This document shows, piece after piece, positions 51,956-62,040 of a stretch of 64,000 bases of DNA. The position numbers and the translations under genes are program-made. Source of the stretch: Microcaldota archaeon (GTDB lineage Archaea > Micrarchaeota > Micrarchaeia > Micrarchaeales > Micrarchaeaceae). Position 1 is the first letter of the stretch, and the number at the start of each line of letters is the position of its first letter. The notes below the pieces were generated by a model. The model was given only the letters and a program-made list of their open reading frames with translations, had not been told where the DNA came from and ran no database searches. The stretch covers positions 8,742-72,741 of the forward strand of contig JAKBRD010000001.1 in the NCBI GenBank assembly GCA_021834865.1. Reading direction: 5' to 3'.

Positions 51956-53671
51956 ATGTCGTCAGATAAGAGCATACTTCTATATGGAGGAATAGCGATA
52001 GTTGTAGTCATAGCGGTTTTCATAGCGATAGTGGTATCGTTCCAACCGTCCGGCCCGTATAAACTTGACGTTTCAATGAATGCCCCTAACTACAATCCGA
52101 ATGCTACCTACCTGTTCAACACTACCTATTTCAACATAACCATAAGCAACACGGGCTCTGCTCCAGTTCGCGGTATGCAGGTCGGCTTTTATATGGACGA
52201 CCAAGCCATAAAATACTACAACGTTTCGATACCTGCCCATGAAAGTGCCTATATAAGGGAAAACTATACTTATTCTCAGAACGGCACATACAATTTTTCA
52301 GTGGTGGCCGATCCAAGCCACATTCTTGACATTGCAAACTCGTCAATAACCTCCGCACAGTTCAGCATAAACGTAAGCAATCCGCAGCAGCCCAACCTTT
52401 ACCAGTACATACCTTCGCAGAACACCAACGAGACTTATACGTTTACCCTATTTCCGAAGGGCATGGAGCTATCATCGCTGATGGATATAGAGTACAATGT
52501 GAGCCAGTTCAAGCCATTGCTCGGCCCAGATACCGGAATATCATTCAGCATAATGCATGATCTTTCTCCCCTGCTAAATCTAGGCAACGGCGTCTATTCA
52601 AGCTATGCCAACGGAACAAAGGTATACGGGCTATGGCTTGAAGGCGCAATAAGCAATGCAGACATAAAGTCGCTTTTGTCCACATATTCGTTCCCAGAGC
52701 ACGGCTTCCAAAAGGGGAATTCGTCAGCACTTTTCGCAAAGCTGAACTATACAACTAGCTTCTGCAGCTATTCAAGCAAGGGCTGGACAAAGATATTCAT
52801 ATACTACAACGCTACTGAGGGCAGCAATTGCGAGAGCATGCTTGGCAGCAAGTATAACGACACCGAATACGCACTGCTCTCAAATGCGACATCGTCCCAC
52901 AGCGCAGAATACGCAAAGGACGCGAACTTCACCTACAAGAATTCAACAAGCGAAGGTTTTGCAATAAGCCTAATAGGCAAGAATTATTCAATATACACGC
53001 TTTCCGAAGACGGGGCAGCAGGGAACTTTGCCAGCATTATGGGATTCCACCCGGCCATAAACATTTCAACATACCATAGGGTGTGCTCTGGCTACATATA
53101 TGTCAACAACAGCACCGGCCTAAGCATGTGCACAGAATACTTCAAGTCATCAGTTCCGCAACTACAGAACTATTCGCTCTCGGATTCGATATCAATATCA
53201 AAGAATTACACGTTGCAGCTTTACTCGTTCGTTGATCTAAACTACAGCGAGGATGCCCTTTTCAACGCCGCATCGCTTTTCACAAAGCTAAATATTACGA
53301 ATCAGTACTCGTCGTGGGAGCCTCTGGACAACAATGCATGCAGCTTTGCCAACTCTTCGATAGGGTGCAGTTACGAAAGCTTTAATTCCACATCCGGGAA
53401 GTACAGGGTAAAGATAAGCAACGTATTCAGCAGCCCTATAAAGATAGAAGCTATAGGTTGCAGTTCCTATATGCCTGTAAACGCAACAACGTCTATAAAC
53501 GAAACCTTGGCAGCCGGCCAGAGCCTAAATGCATCATTCTCATGCAAGCTCCCGTCAATACCAATATCCAGCACGGTGTCCACATATTTCATGAACATGA
53601 GCTATTCAATGTCCGGCAAGCAGCTGTACGCCAACGGGACTCTTACCTATGCGGACTTCTACGTGGGCTGA
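51956..53671 (+). CDS. Membrane-anchored surface protein with CARDB-like domain
   Basis: A 571-residue protein: signal anchor (about 8-30, ILLYGGIAIVVVIAVFIAIV), then an immunoglobulin-like CARDB-type domain (about 36-140; FNITISNTGSAPVRGMQVGF) and a long Ser/Asn-rich region with many sequons. A few Cys pairs. Probable cell-surface glycoprotein, expressed after the winged-helix-like gene. Confidence 0.68.
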   Translation: MSSDKSILLYGGIAIVVVIAVFIAIVVSFQPSGPYKLDVSMNAPNYNPNATYLFNTTYFNITISNTGSAPVRGMQVGFYMDDQAIKYYNVSIPAHESAYIRENYTYSQNGTYNFSVVADPSHILDIANSSITSAQFSINVSNPQQPNLYQYIPSQNTNETYTFTLFPKGMELSSLMDIEYNVSQFKPLLGPDTGISFSIMHDLSPLLNLGNGVYSSYANGTKVYGLWLEGAISNADIKSLLSTYSFPEHGFQKGNSSALFAKLNYTTSFCSYSSKGWTKIFIYYNATEGSNCESMLGSKYNDTEYALLSNATSSHSAEYAKDANFTYKNSTSEGFAISLIGKNYSIYTLSEDGAAGNFASIMGFHPAINISTYHRVCSGYIYVNNSTGLSMCTEYFKSSVPQLQNYSLSDSISISKNYTLQLYSFVDLNYSEDALFNAASLFTKLNITNQYSSWEPLDNNACSFANSSIGCSYESFNSTSGKYRVKISNVFSSPIKIEAIGCSSYMPVNATTSINETLAAGQSLNASFSCKLPSIPISSTVSTYFMNMSYSMSGKQLYANGTLTYADFYVG

Positions 53672-53679
53672 CCATAGAT

Positions 53680-53952
53680 TCAAAGGCCCATGAAGTCCAC
53701 GGCTCCCTTCCCCTTTGGGAATGCCCGCATTTTTTCAGCTTCGACAGGCAATCCTGTCTCGTCAGCTACGCGCTGCAGCTCGTCCAGCTCAAGGTGCCTT
53801 GGCAGGTACAATTCGACGAATTCATGTTCTCCTATTTTTATCCTCTTTACCGTGAACAGCATCTTCTGCAGCATCCCTGAACGCTTTACCTCAATCCTTA
53901 TGCTGCCCTTGCTTATTATCGAAGCCACTTTGTCTTCCAACCTAACACCCAT
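53680..53952 (-). CDS. Conserved small protein (hypothetical)
   Basis: A 90-residue protein with basic N-terminal half (RIEVKRSGMLQKMLFTVKRI) and PEAEK-type end; 'RAFPKGKGAVDF' near the C-terminus. Likely a small alpha/beta protein. It resembles small archaeal conserved proteins of unknown role. Start ATG at 53952; converges with the surface-protein gene. Confidence 0.55.
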   Translation of the reverse strand: MGVRLEDKVASIISKGSIRIEVKRSGMLQKMLFTVKRIKIGEHEFVELYLPRHLELDELQRVADETGLPVEAEKMRAFPKGKGAVDFMGL

Positions 53953-54094
53953 TATTTTTTGATTTTGCCGCCAGCATATTTATTAATTACGAAAAGCGCA
54001 GCAAATTCCAAATTCGACCATTTAATCCTATTTCATTCAAGAATCAAATCAATTATAAAATTTTAGCTTGCAATAGGTATAAATCGGTGCTCAA

Positions 54095-55141
54095 TTGATA
54101 GCTGTCAGCTCTGGGTTTATAGGCGGGCTTTACTCTGCCATATACGCATATCTGCACGGCTACATTCCTGCAATATACGCGAATGTCCTTTCCTTCCTGA
54201 TATCTTTCGCGGTATTTGCTGTGATACTTTTAATACTGATAGTGCTTTTCGTATACCTGTTTGGTTGGGGAGAAAGGAAAATAATGGGCAGGATGCAATC
54301 CAGGCACGGGCCAACATATACCGGTCCATTCGGCATACTGCAAAACATGGCAGACGTCATAAAGCTGCTCTCAAAAGAGAACATAATTCCAAACAATGCC
54401 GACATGCCGATATTCGGGATGATACTGCCTGTTGTATATGCCCTGTTCGTATTCACTTTCGCGTTCGTACCAATAACCAGCACTTTTGTCGGCATAAATA
54501 CTTCTATAGCACTCATAGCCGTTTTCCTGGTGCTTTCTTTCATGCCGCTCCTGCTGTTCTTGGCAGGGTGGACCAGCGGAAACAAGTTCGGGTCCATAAG
54601 CGCGCAAAGGTCTGTGATAATGCTAGTAAGCTACGAGGTCCCTCTTATTCTCGTGGTAGCCTCGGTTGCCATAGCAGCACACGGATTCTCATTCATGAAT
54701 ATAGTGTCATCGCAGTCGCATGTGTGGTATGCCATCATGCTCCCAATAGGCTTTGTGCTATTTTTTATAATAATGCTGGCAGAGCTCGAAAGGCCGCCGT
54801 TTGACATAAGGGAAGCAGACAACGAGCTGATAGCAGGATGGCTTACCGACGTAAGCGCCCCATACTATGGCCTTGCCCTCTTTCTGGACTATACCAGGAT
54901 GTTTGTTGGGACCCTACTAATTACACTACTGTTTCTCGGGGGTTGGAACGGCCCTGTTTTGCCTCCGTTCGCATGGACAATGATAAAGGTAGTAATACTT
55001 ACCATTTTCATAATAGTAGTAAGAGCAACCACCGTCAGGCTTACAATACGCAAGCTGCTCAGGATAGGCTGGCTCTACCTGCTGCCACTGGCAGTAATAA
55101 ACATTTTGGCATCTTATATAATATTTGTGTGGTTGGCATGA
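54095..55141 (+). CDS. nuoH: Complex I-type membrane subunit H
   Basis: A 348-residue protein with eight TM helices and the NuoH/FpoH signatures ERKIMGRMQSRHGP (about 60-73), LERPPFDIREADNELIAG (about 232-249) and a quinone-site linking loop. It connects the quinone site to the proton pump arm. Start TTG at 54095 with GGTG five bases upstream; TATA-like elements at about 54050-54060 and 54077-54084. First gene of the operon HIJKLMN; nuoA, B, C and D are not in the window. Confidence 0.95.
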   Translation: MIAVSSGFIGGLYSAIYAYLHGYIPAIYANVLSFLISFAVFAVILLILIVLFVYLFGWGERKIMGRMQSRHGPTYTGPFGILQNMADVIKLLSKENIIPNNADMPIFGMILPVVYALFVFTFAFVPITSTFVGINTSIALIAVFLVLSFMPLLLFLAGWTSGNKFGSISAQRSVIMLVSYEVPLILVVASVAIAAHGFSFMNIVSSQSHVWYAIMLPIGFVLFFIIMLAELERPPFDIREADNELIAGWLTDVSAPYYGLALFLDYTRMFVGTLLITLLFLGGWNGPVLPPFAWTMIKVVILTIFIIVVRATTVRLTIRKLLRIGWLYLLPLAVINILASYIIFVWLA

Positions 55142-55503
55142 CAATAATTAAGGGAATATATGAGGTAGGCAAAGAGATACTAAAGAAGCCTTCTACGCTC
55201 GAATATCCAGAGGTAAGGGAGGACCTTGCCGACAACTACAGGGGCATACACAAGCTTGACATGAAAACGTGCATAAGCTGCGCAGCATGCGCAAGGATAT
55301 GCCCAAACCAGACAATAGACATGGTTGATACGGAAACAGACAAGGGAACAAAAAAGATGCCGCAGATAAATCTCGATCGCTGCCTTTTCTGTGCGCTATG
55401 CGAGGAGGTGTGCCCACCACAATGCCTGATACTTACCAAGGACTACGATTACGAATCATATGACAGGAGGGAATACGTCAAGCGTCCGGAAGACCTGCAA
55501 TGA
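55138..55503 (+). CDS. nuoI: Complex I-type 2x[4Fe-4S] subunit I
   Basis: A 121-residue protein with two ferredoxin motifs, CISCAACARICP and CLFCALCEEVCPP (CxxCxxCxxxCP), as in NuoI/FpoI that pass electrons to NuoB. The ATG at 55138 overlaps the nuoH stop (ATGA), indicating coupling. Confidence 0.95.
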   Translation: MTIIKGIYEVGKEILKKPSTLEYPEVREDLADNYRGIHKLDMKTCISCAACARICPNQTIDMVDTETDKGTKKMPQINLDRCLFCALCEEVCPPQCLILTKDYDYESYDRREYVKRPEDLQ

Positions 55504-55511
55504 GGTTTTGA

Positions 55512-55997
55512 ATGTACGAAATTTTGCTGTTGGCAATAGTTGCAATAATTGCAGTGCTTGAACTGGCAGCGATAGCGTTCATATTCATATCGAAGAGCCT
55601 GCTTCATTCGGTAATAAGCCTGACTCTGGCTTTTGTAGCCAATTCTGCACTCTTTCTGGCAATGCAGCAGCCTTTCCTCGCTATAATACAGCTCTTCATA
55701 TTCGTAGGCGGGATATCAACGTATGCCATTGTCGGAGTCGCTTCTGCAAGCTTCTCGAAATTCCCCCATACAAACAGGCTCGCTTTCATAGCCGTGTTCA
55801 TAATACTGCTGACAGTTATATCCTATCCCGTATTCGGAATGAAAAATACCGTAATGCAGCACAATAGTTTCACTGCACTGCAGGTAAAAACTGGAATATC
55901 CTCGTACATGGGGCTTTTCTATTTGATAACGGCAATGCTGTTTGGCATAGCAATAGGTTCAATAATTCTGGTAAAATCTCTCGGGCGATCTAAATGA
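55512..55997 (+). CDS. nuoJ: Complex I-type membrane subunit J
   Basis: A 161-residue protein with five TM helices and the NuoJ region FIFVGGISTYAIVGVASASF near 60-80 (pi-bulge TM3). Proton-pump core; overlaps nuoK by 4 nt. Confidence 0.9.
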   Translation: MYEILLLAIVAIIAVLELAAIAFIFISKSLLHSVISLTLAFVANSALFLAMQQPFLAIIQLFIFVGGISTYAIVGVASASFSKFPHTNRLAFIAVFIILLTVISYPVFGMKNTVMQHNSFTALQVKTGISSYMGLFYLITAMLFGIAIGSIILVKSLGRSK

Positions 55998-56293
55998 TTG
56001 AGCAAGCATTCATATTTCTTGGTTTCGCTGTGTTCGTTCTGGGAGTAGCTGGAATAGTTTCGAGCAGGAACGTGATTATAATGCTGCTTTCTACTGAAGT
56101 GATAATGCTGTCTGCATCTTTCATGGCCGTAGTGTTCTTCAATTTCAATGTCAACGGCAGCATAGTTTCCCTTCTATTCACCATATGGTCGATAGCGGCA
56201 GCGGAAGTAATAATGGTCATAGTGTTCTACAGATATCTGGCAGGCAGCAAAGCGAGCCTTGACATAAAATCGCTTTCAAAACTAAGGGATTGA
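55994..56293 (+). CDS. nuoK: Complex I-type membrane subunit K
   Basis: A 99-residue protein with three TM helices and the NuoK pattern RNVIIMLLSTEVIMLSASF (E conserved in TM2, second acidic in AAAEVIMV). Part of the antiporter-like pump; ATGA overlap with nuoJ. Confidence 0.92.
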   Translation: MIEQAFIFLGFAVFVLGVAGIVSSRNVIIMLLSTEVIMLSASFMAVVFFNFNVNGSIVSLLFTIWSIAAAEVIMVIVFYRYLAGSKASLDIKSLSKLRD

Positions 56294-56294
56294 A

Positions 56295-58061
56295 ATGCTT
56301 ACATTGTTGGTTATATTCCCGCTTCTGGCCGCATCGTTCCTGGCCCTGCTTACCTACGGCAAGGAAAAATACACAGGCCCGATAGTGCTTGCGGGAAGCC
56401 TGATAACTTCACTGCTGATAGCATATGCATCATTTAGCTCTTACGGCAAAATCCAAGAGCTCGGCTGGTTCGGGATATCCGGATATACTTTCCATATAAC
56501 TACGCAACTGCTCCCGCTTAACATCATACTTGCGATGCTTATCGGAATCATAACCCCTCTGATAATGCTGTATTCAATGGGCTATATTGACTCAAAGATG
56601 GAAAGGCCTAGATTCTTCTTCGAGATGGGCATCTTCGCTTCTGCCATGCTGCTTTTTGCAATATCCGGAAACTTCATAACGATGTTCATAGCCTGGGAGA
56701 TGCTGGGAATAACGAGTTATCTGCTCATAGGCTTCTGGTACCACAAGGAGCATGCGCCATATGCTGCAAGAAAATCTATATCGACCATAATAATAGGGGA
56801 CTTCTCCATGCTGGCGGCAATGCTTATAATATGGTCGTCCTATCACACGTTCAGCTTTTCCGCAATACTCGCTGCCCCCTCTACGGTGTATCTGCCGATA
56901 GCAATGATTCTTGTGCTCGTAGCGTGCTTTACCAAATCTGCCCAGTTCCCGTTTCACGAGTGGCTTGCCGACGCCATGGAAGGCCCGACTCCGGTTTCTG
57001 CTTTTCTCCATTCTTCAACAATGGTAAAAGCCGGGGTATTTCTGGTTCTTGTGCTCTCTCCTCTTTTCTTCAAGGCCGGCCTGTCTGAACTGATACTTTC
57101 AATAGGCATAATATCAGTGATTCTCGGAGCCTCAAACGCCATATCATCCCATCATGTAAAAAAAATACTCGCGTATTCTACAATAGAGGACCTAGGTTTG
57201 ATGTTCGTAGCCATAGGCCTACATGCGATAATAGCTGCGGTGCTGTTCTTCATAGTGCAGGCGTTTTACAAAGCCGTACTCTTCATGTCTGCAGGCTCGA
57301 TAATGAGGGCGAACAATGAAGAGGAGGATATATACAAGCTGTACGGCTCATCAAGCAGGAAGTCGCTTTATGTGCCTATGCTGATAGGCGTGGTTTCCAT
57401 AGCTGGCATATTTCCTCTAAGCGGATTCTTCGGAAAAGCAGCCATAGACACTGCGGCTTCTTCGAACATTTTCGCGTACGTAATACTGGTAATAATAGAT
57501 TTTGCAACAAGCGCCTACATATTCAGGTGGATGTTCATACACTCGCGCAAGAATTCAAAGGCTCATCAAAGCAATTACGCGCAAATACCACGCAGCATGA
57601 TATACGCTGGTGCGATAACATCTGCGCTTGTAATACTTGCCGCGGTTGTTTTCTTCTACATAAGCGGTTTTCTTTCCTATTACGGGTACAGCGCAAGTCT
57701 TTCGATAAGCCTGCTGGATTCGATAATCGAAACTGTGGCTGTAGCGTTGGGCATAGCCCTATCTTACAAGCTTTTCATCCTTGCAAAACCTACTGGAGAG
57801 ATAAAAACGCGCTTGTATTACGCCCTTTTCAACAGCGTGCTGGTAAATGCAGCATATGCGTACATTGCCAATGCGATAATGTATTTTGCAGAGGGCATTA
57901 ACGTGCTGGATGAGCTCATATACGGATTCTTCGCCTCCGGAGGCGAGGGCATGGTGGCCATATCAAATAAGCTAAGGCTGATAGTAACAGGAGATACAAA
58001 CAATTATCTGATAGCCTTCGTGGCTGGCATAATACTCATAATATTGCTTTTGCTGGTGTAA
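56295..58061 (+). CDS. nuoL: Complex I-type membrane subunit L
   Basis: A 588-residue Mrp-antiporter-like subunit with about 15 TM helices and a C-terminal horizontal helix part. Features: EMLGITSYLLIGFWYHKE (about 135-152), KSAQFPFHEWLADAMEGPTP (about 215-234) and HSSTMVKAG near 240. It pumps ions in the distal arm. It begins 1 nt after the nuoK stop. Confidence 0.95.
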   Translation: MLTLLVIFPLLAASFLALLTYGKEKYTGPIVLAGSLITSLLIAYASFSSYGKIQELGWFGISGYTFHITTQLLPLNIILAMLIGIITPLIMLYSMGYIDSKMERPRFFFEMGIFASAMLLFAISGNFITMFIAWEMLGITSYLLIGFWYHKEHAPYAARKSISTIIIGDFSMLAAMLIIWSSYHTFSFSAILAAPSTVYLPIAMILVLVACFTKSAQFPFHEWLADAMEGPTPVSAFLHSSTMVKAGVFLVLVLSPLFFKAGLSELILSIGIISVILGASNAISSHHVKKILAYSTIEDLGLMFVAIGLHAIIAAVLFFIVQAFYKAVLFMSAGSIMRANNEEEDIYKLYGSSSRKSLYVPMLIGVVSIAGIFPLSGFFGKAAIDTAASSNIFAYVILVIIDFATSAYIFRWMFIHSRKNSKAHQSNYAQIPRSMIYAGAITSALVILAAVVFFYISGFLSYYGYSASLSISLLDSIIETVAVALGIALSYKLFILAKPTGEIKTRLYYALFNSVLVNAAYAYIANAIMYFAEGINVLDELIYGFFASGGEGMVAISNKLRLIVTGDTNNYLIAFVAGIILIILLLLV

Positions 58062-58063
58062 CC

Positions 58064-59482
58064 GTGCTCCCAATAATTTTCTTGATGCTTGCCATCCTCG
58101 GCATAGGGGGACTTGTGGCAGCCCTGGCTGGAAGCTATTCAAGATCCAAGCGCACGGCAATACTTTTTAGTGCAGTGGCGCTTCTGGTTGCCTCATATAT
58201 GATACTAGAAGCCCTCACTTCGCCAGGGTTTCTAGGGAGTACGGAATCGCTTCCGTACATAGGGCAGTTCGGAATATACCTGTCATTTACCATAACGCAA
58301 TTCGGAGTAGTGCTAGTGCTGCTTGCTTCGATAGTCTCTTTCGCAGCATCGGTCGCAGTTTCAACCAAATTTGAGGACAACAAAAATCTTTATCCTCTCA
58401 TACTGCTTTTCGAATTCTCGGCCATTGGGCTGTTCGTCTCGGCCAACCTGTTCCTTTTCTACATATTCTGGGACGTTGGCGTAGTGGCATCATACTTCCT
58501 GATAAGCGCTTTCGGAAAAGGCGAGAACAAGCACGCGGCAAACACCTTTCTAATATATTCCATATTTGCCAGCGCCGTCCTGCTTTTTGGCATTATGCTG
58601 ATATATTTTTACACCCCAGTGCATTCGTTCGACATAAGTTACATAGCGTCTCACAGCTTCGAAATACCCGCAGATATACAGGGTACGATATTCACGCTAT
58701 TTTTTATAGCATTCATGGTAAAAATGCCAATATTCCCGTTTCATTCATGGATTGCAAACGCGTATTCTGAAGCCCCTACGCAGGGGTCAATGCTCATATC
58801 CGGGGTGCTGTCAAAATTCGGAGCCTACGGCATGCTGCTGCTTTTCACGGTTTTCACCTTCTCTTCGGAGTTTGCCAAATATGCATTTGTGATAGGGGCA
58901 ATATCTGCGTTCTACGCCGCTTTCGTGGTGATGAGGCAAAAGGACCTCAAAAGGATAACGGCGTATTCCAGCATGCTGGAATCAGGAATAATACTGGTTG
59001 GCATATCATCGCTCAACGTTTTCGGAATTGCAGGCGCGTTATATCTGATGCTCGCGCACGGCCTCGTGATGGCCTTGATGTTCGCAGTAATTGGCGGCAT
59101 AGAAATTTCATACGGCAGCAGGAACATAACGATGCTGAAGGGCATAGTGAAAGATTCGGTAGGATCTGCATATTCCTTCTTGGTCGGCACCTTCGCATCC
59201 ACTGGAATACCTTTGACTGCTGGATTCATAGCCGACGTCCTTATATTCATAGGCGCAATAAAAACCTACGGGCTATATGGGGCAATACCAATATTCAGCA
59301 TAATGCTGCTCGGTTTTTACATGTATTACGCGGTAAACAAATCATTCCTTTCTACGAAGGAATCATCACAGAGCATAGCCAAGCTGCCTCGGCAGATGGC
59401 GTTTACATACGCCATTGCAATGGCTGCAATATTCATTTTCGGAATATTCCCGTATCTGATAACTGCACTTTTCGGGATATGA
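58064..59482 (+). CDS. nuoM: Complex I-type membrane subunit M
   Basis: A 472-residue Mrp-antiporter-like subunit with 14 TM helices. Features: FWDVGVVASYFLISAFGKGE near 137-156, KMPIFPFHSWIANAYSEAPT (about 221-240) and KFGAYGMLLLF. Start GTG at 58064, two bases after nuoL. Confidence 0.94.
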   Translation: MLPIIFLMLAILGIGGLVAALAGSYSRSKRTAILFSAVALLVASYMILEALTSPGFLGSTESLPYIGQFGIYLSFTITQFGVVLVLLASIVSFAASVAVSTKFEDNKNLYPLILLFEFSAIGLFVSANLFLFYIFWDVGVVASYFLISAFGKGENKHAANTFLIYSIFASAVLLFGIMLIYFYTPVHSFDISYIASHSFEIPADIQGTIFTLFFIAFMVKMPIFPFHSWIANAYSEAPTQGSMLISGVLSKFGAYGMLLLFTVFTFSSEFAKYAFVIGAISAFYAAFVVMRQKDLKRITAYSSMLESGIILVGISSLNVFGIAGALYLMLAHGLVMALMFAVIGGIEISYGSRNITMLKGIVKDSVGSAYSFLVGTFASTGIPLTAGFIADVLIFIGAIKTYGLYGAIPIFSIMLLGFYMYYAVNKSFLSTKESSQSIAKLPRQMAFTYAIAMAAIFIFGIFPYLITALFGI

Positions 59483-59491
59483 GTGGTATAA

Positions 59492-60886
59492 ATGTTTGAA
59501 ATCTTGAATTTTGCCATACCAATTATCTTCGTAGGGCTTATAGCATCTGGACTCGCCACGGCAATGCACAAAAACAAAAAGCTGTCTTTCCTGTCCAATA
59601 CGATAATGCTGCTCCTGGTTCTGGCATTCGGGATATACTATTCCGCATTTTCAATCTCATTCAATGCTGTCTCGCTATACCATGTCTATCCGTTTTCATC
59701 GTTCCTTCTGATTCTGTTTTCCCTGGCCCTGCTCATAGCCAATACTGCAGCACTGCATCTCGACGAAAAATACGTAAAATTCGGAACGATGCTTCCCCTA
59801 CTTTCTGTTGGCATACTCTCAGTAGGCATGGTCGCTTCGTTACTTACAATAATAGTTTCAATAGAGCTCATGACAGTTCCGACGATATTGCTTATAGCAT
59901 TCAGCGGAAAGCAGTTTGCAGAGCCTGCGACTAAACTTTTTCTCATGGCCGCGATATCCATAGCAGTGCTTGCGTTTGCCATAACTCTGGTCTTTCCGTA
60001 TGATTCTAGCTTGTCGCTCTCGCAGGCAGCATCGGGCAACGTAGGCTCCCAATACTTCTTGGTATTGGCTCTGGTGCTGCTTGTAGCATCGCTAGGCACG
60101 GAAGCTGCACTATTCCCATTCGATCTTTGGATACCGGACGTTTATCAGGGATCTCCGCACAGCGTAAGTCCGCTTCTGGCAGGAGTAAACAAGAAAGTGG
60201 CGTTCGTAGCCCTGATAGAAATAGCATTCGTGGTATTTTCCGGCCAAAAGGCAGAAATATCCTTGGTATTCGAGGTGCTTGCCATACTTACAATGTTCTT
60301 CGGCAACCTCGGGGCAATGGTACAGACAAACGTGAAGCGCATGCTGGCATATTCATCCATATCGCAGGCAGGATACATAATGGTCGGCCTTGCCGCATTT
60401 TCGGCCTTCGGTCTAGAAGCGTCTCTTTTCCAGATATTTGCGCATTCGTTCATGATAATAGGCGCTTTTGTTCTGGCTGGCTTTTTATCAATGGAAGGGC
60501 TCAATACAATAAACGACTATTCTGGCTTATATAAGAGAAGCGGTTTCCTTGCGTTTTCGCTTACTATAATGATGCTGTCAATGGCAGGCATACCCGGTCT
60601 CATCGGCTTCGTCGGCAAGTTTCTGCTGTTCTCCAGCGCAATAAGCTCCGGATTGATTGCCCTGGCCTTTTTGGGAATAATAAACAGCTTTCTCTCGATA
60701 TACTACTATGGCAAGCTTATAAGCAACGTCTACTCCAGCAGATCTCACAAGACAATGCACGTGCCAAAGACAATATATCTTCCAATATTGGCCACAGTTA
60801 TAATAATAATCGTTTTCGGCGTATATCCCACGCCCCTGATGTATCTGGCTCATTCGGCTGCAGCATCACTGTTCTCGATTATTTGA
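59492..60886 (+). CDS. nuoN: Complex I-type membrane subunit N
   Basis: A 464-residue Mrp-antiporter-like subunit, 14 TM helices; family features IELMTVPTILLIAFSGKQ (about 122-139), EAALFPFDLWIPDVYQGSPH (about 195-214), KRMLAYSSISQAGYIMVGL (about 280-300). Last of the membrane-arm genes; its 3' end overlaps that of the convergent geranylgeranyl reductase gene by 8 nt. Confidence 0.94.
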   Translation: MFEILNFAIPIIFVGLIASGLATAMHKNKKLSFLSNTIMLLLVLAFGIYYSAFSISFNAVSLYHVYPFSSFLLILFSLALLIANTAALHLDEKYVKFGTMLPLLSVGILSVGMVASLLTIIVSIELMTVPTILLIAFSGKQFAEPATKLFLMAAISIAVLAFAITLVFPYDSSLSLSQAASGNVGSQYFLVLALVLLVASLGTEAALFPFDLWIPDVYQGSPHSVSPLLAGVNKKVAFVALIEIAFVVFSGQKAEISLVFEVLAILTMFFGNLGAMVQTNVKRMLAYSSISQAGYIMVGLAAFSAFGLEASLFQIFAHSFMIIGAFVLAGFLSMEGLNTINDYSGLYKRSGFLAFSLTIMMLSMAGIPGLIGFVGKFLLFSSAISSGLIALAFLGIINSFLSIYYYGKLISNVYSSRSHKTMHVPKTIYLPILATVIIIIVFGVYPTPLMYLAHSAAASLFSII

Positions 60887-61985
60887 CTAGCTTACGCAGG
60901 AAAAGGCGCTTAAGCATCAGCGTAGGGCTGTCCATGTCCCCGTACTTAGAAAAGAAGCTCTCAGCCCCAAGGGCCTTCGCAATGCCTATGAACCTTTCCA
61001 TGTGCGCTTCGCTTACCTTTGAATAATAATCGTGAAGCGCAGCATGCATCTTCAAGTCGGCGCCATAGGATCTCCGCCAGTCCTTATCATAAAGCGAGAG
61101 CTTCCTTCCATCTTTAATGTGGAGGTAAATGCTTCTAGCCGCGACCTTCGCACATGCAATCCCAAATATTATGCCTCCTCCAGTGGTTGCTTTGGTCTGG
61201 CCCGCGGCATCTCCTAACAAAATAACGTTGCCCTCAGCAGTTTTGGCCCTGCTAGAAACTGGTATTATGCTTGCATGGCCCTTAATCAATTCGGCACCAT
61301 CTATGATTCCTTTTACTTCCTCGGTTCCAGTGAAAGAGTCAAATGCCATCATGCTGTGCTTTTTTACCTTGTCCGTTATGCCTATTCCAAGCTCCGCAAC
61401 AGAATCGGAATATGGGGCAACCCAGCCGAAAAATCCCTGGGCGTATTTCTTCGAGAAATAAAGGTCAACAATGTTCCTGTTGCTTATCTTTGCATTTTTG
61501 TATTCTGCCTTGTATGTTAAAACGAAGCTCTTTATCTGCGGGAATGCAAAAGCCCTCGCCACGCTGGATACTGCGCCGTCCGCTCCGACTATTACAGTAT
61601 TGCCGTCGTCAAAATCTCGTATGTGCTCCAAATCTAGCCTGCTGCCGAGTTTTACTTCCACTCCCGCCTTTACGGCGCTCCTGTAATTGGCCTCGGCGAG
61701 CTTTCCCCTGTCAAGGACATACGCCTGCACGTTTTTGGCTATCACGTTGAGCGTCTGCCTGCCGAAGTGCAGCCTTGCCCCGCTTAGCGTATTCACTATG
61801 CTGTCCTTATAGTCTATGCCGCTGAGCTCAAGGCCCTTCTTGGACAGTATGCCTGAAGCCTTTTCAGATCCTTCGGAAACATCCTTTTTTCCGTCATAGA
61901 CCGTTGTCTCAAGACCGTGGCTTGCCAGCTCTTTGGCCATCACCAAGCCAATTATTCCGGCTCCAACCACAACTACTCTTTTCAA
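60879..61985 (-). CDS. Geranylgeranyl reductase family flavoprotein
   Basis: A 368-residue FAD-dependent enzyme. The dinucleotide-binding motif is VVVVGAGIIGLVMAKELASH (about 3-22), followed by DG...GSEKASGILS near 44; the second FAD motif ILLGDAAGQTKATTGGG (about 259-275) is the GGR/digeranylgeranylglycerophospholipid reductase signature. It saturates archaeal isoprenoid lipids. Start TTG at 61985, about 22 nt after a minus-strand TATA element, consistent with a leaderless mRNA. Two polyprenyl synthases and a CDP-alcohol phosphatidyltransferase in the window belong to the same lipid pathway. Confidence 0.9.
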   Translation of the reverse strand: MKRVVVVGAGIIGLVMAKELASHGLETTVYDGKKDVSEGSEKASGILSKKGLELSGIDYKDSIVNTLSGARLHFGRQTLNVIAKNVQAYVLDRGKLAEANYRSAVKAGVEVKLGSRLDLEHIRDFDDGNTVIVGADGAVSSVARAFAFPQIKSFVLTYKAEYKNAKISNRNIVDLYFSKKYAQGFFGWVAPYSDSVAELGIGITDKVKKHSMMAFDSFTGTEEVKGIIDGAELIKGHASIIPVSSRAKTAEGNVILLGDAAGQTKATTGGGIIFGIACAKVAARSIYLHIKDGRKLSLYDKDWRRSYGADLKMHAALHDYYSKVSEAHMERFIGIAKALGAESFFSKYGDMDSPTLMLKRLFLRKLVK

Positions 61986-62002
61986 ACGAAACGCCTCTGC
62001 GG

Positions 62003-62024
62003 TATTTATAGCTTTCTATTTAAA
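62003..62024. promoter_or_regulatory. Divergent promoter region with two TATA-like elements
   Basis: Plus-strand TATTTATA (62003-62010) is TATAAATA on the minus strand, serving the geranylgeranyl reductase TTG at 61985. TATTTAAA (62017-62024) can serve the TBP-like gene to the right. Confidence 0.5.
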
Positions 62025-62040
62025 CTTATTATTAACTGCG

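Noticed and set aside
61917..62040. Upstream extension of the TBP-like frame into the reductase gene
   Set aside because: The added 40 residues are antisense to the reductase N-terminus and promoter, with no TBP similarity; they cannot supply the missing first TBP repeat.
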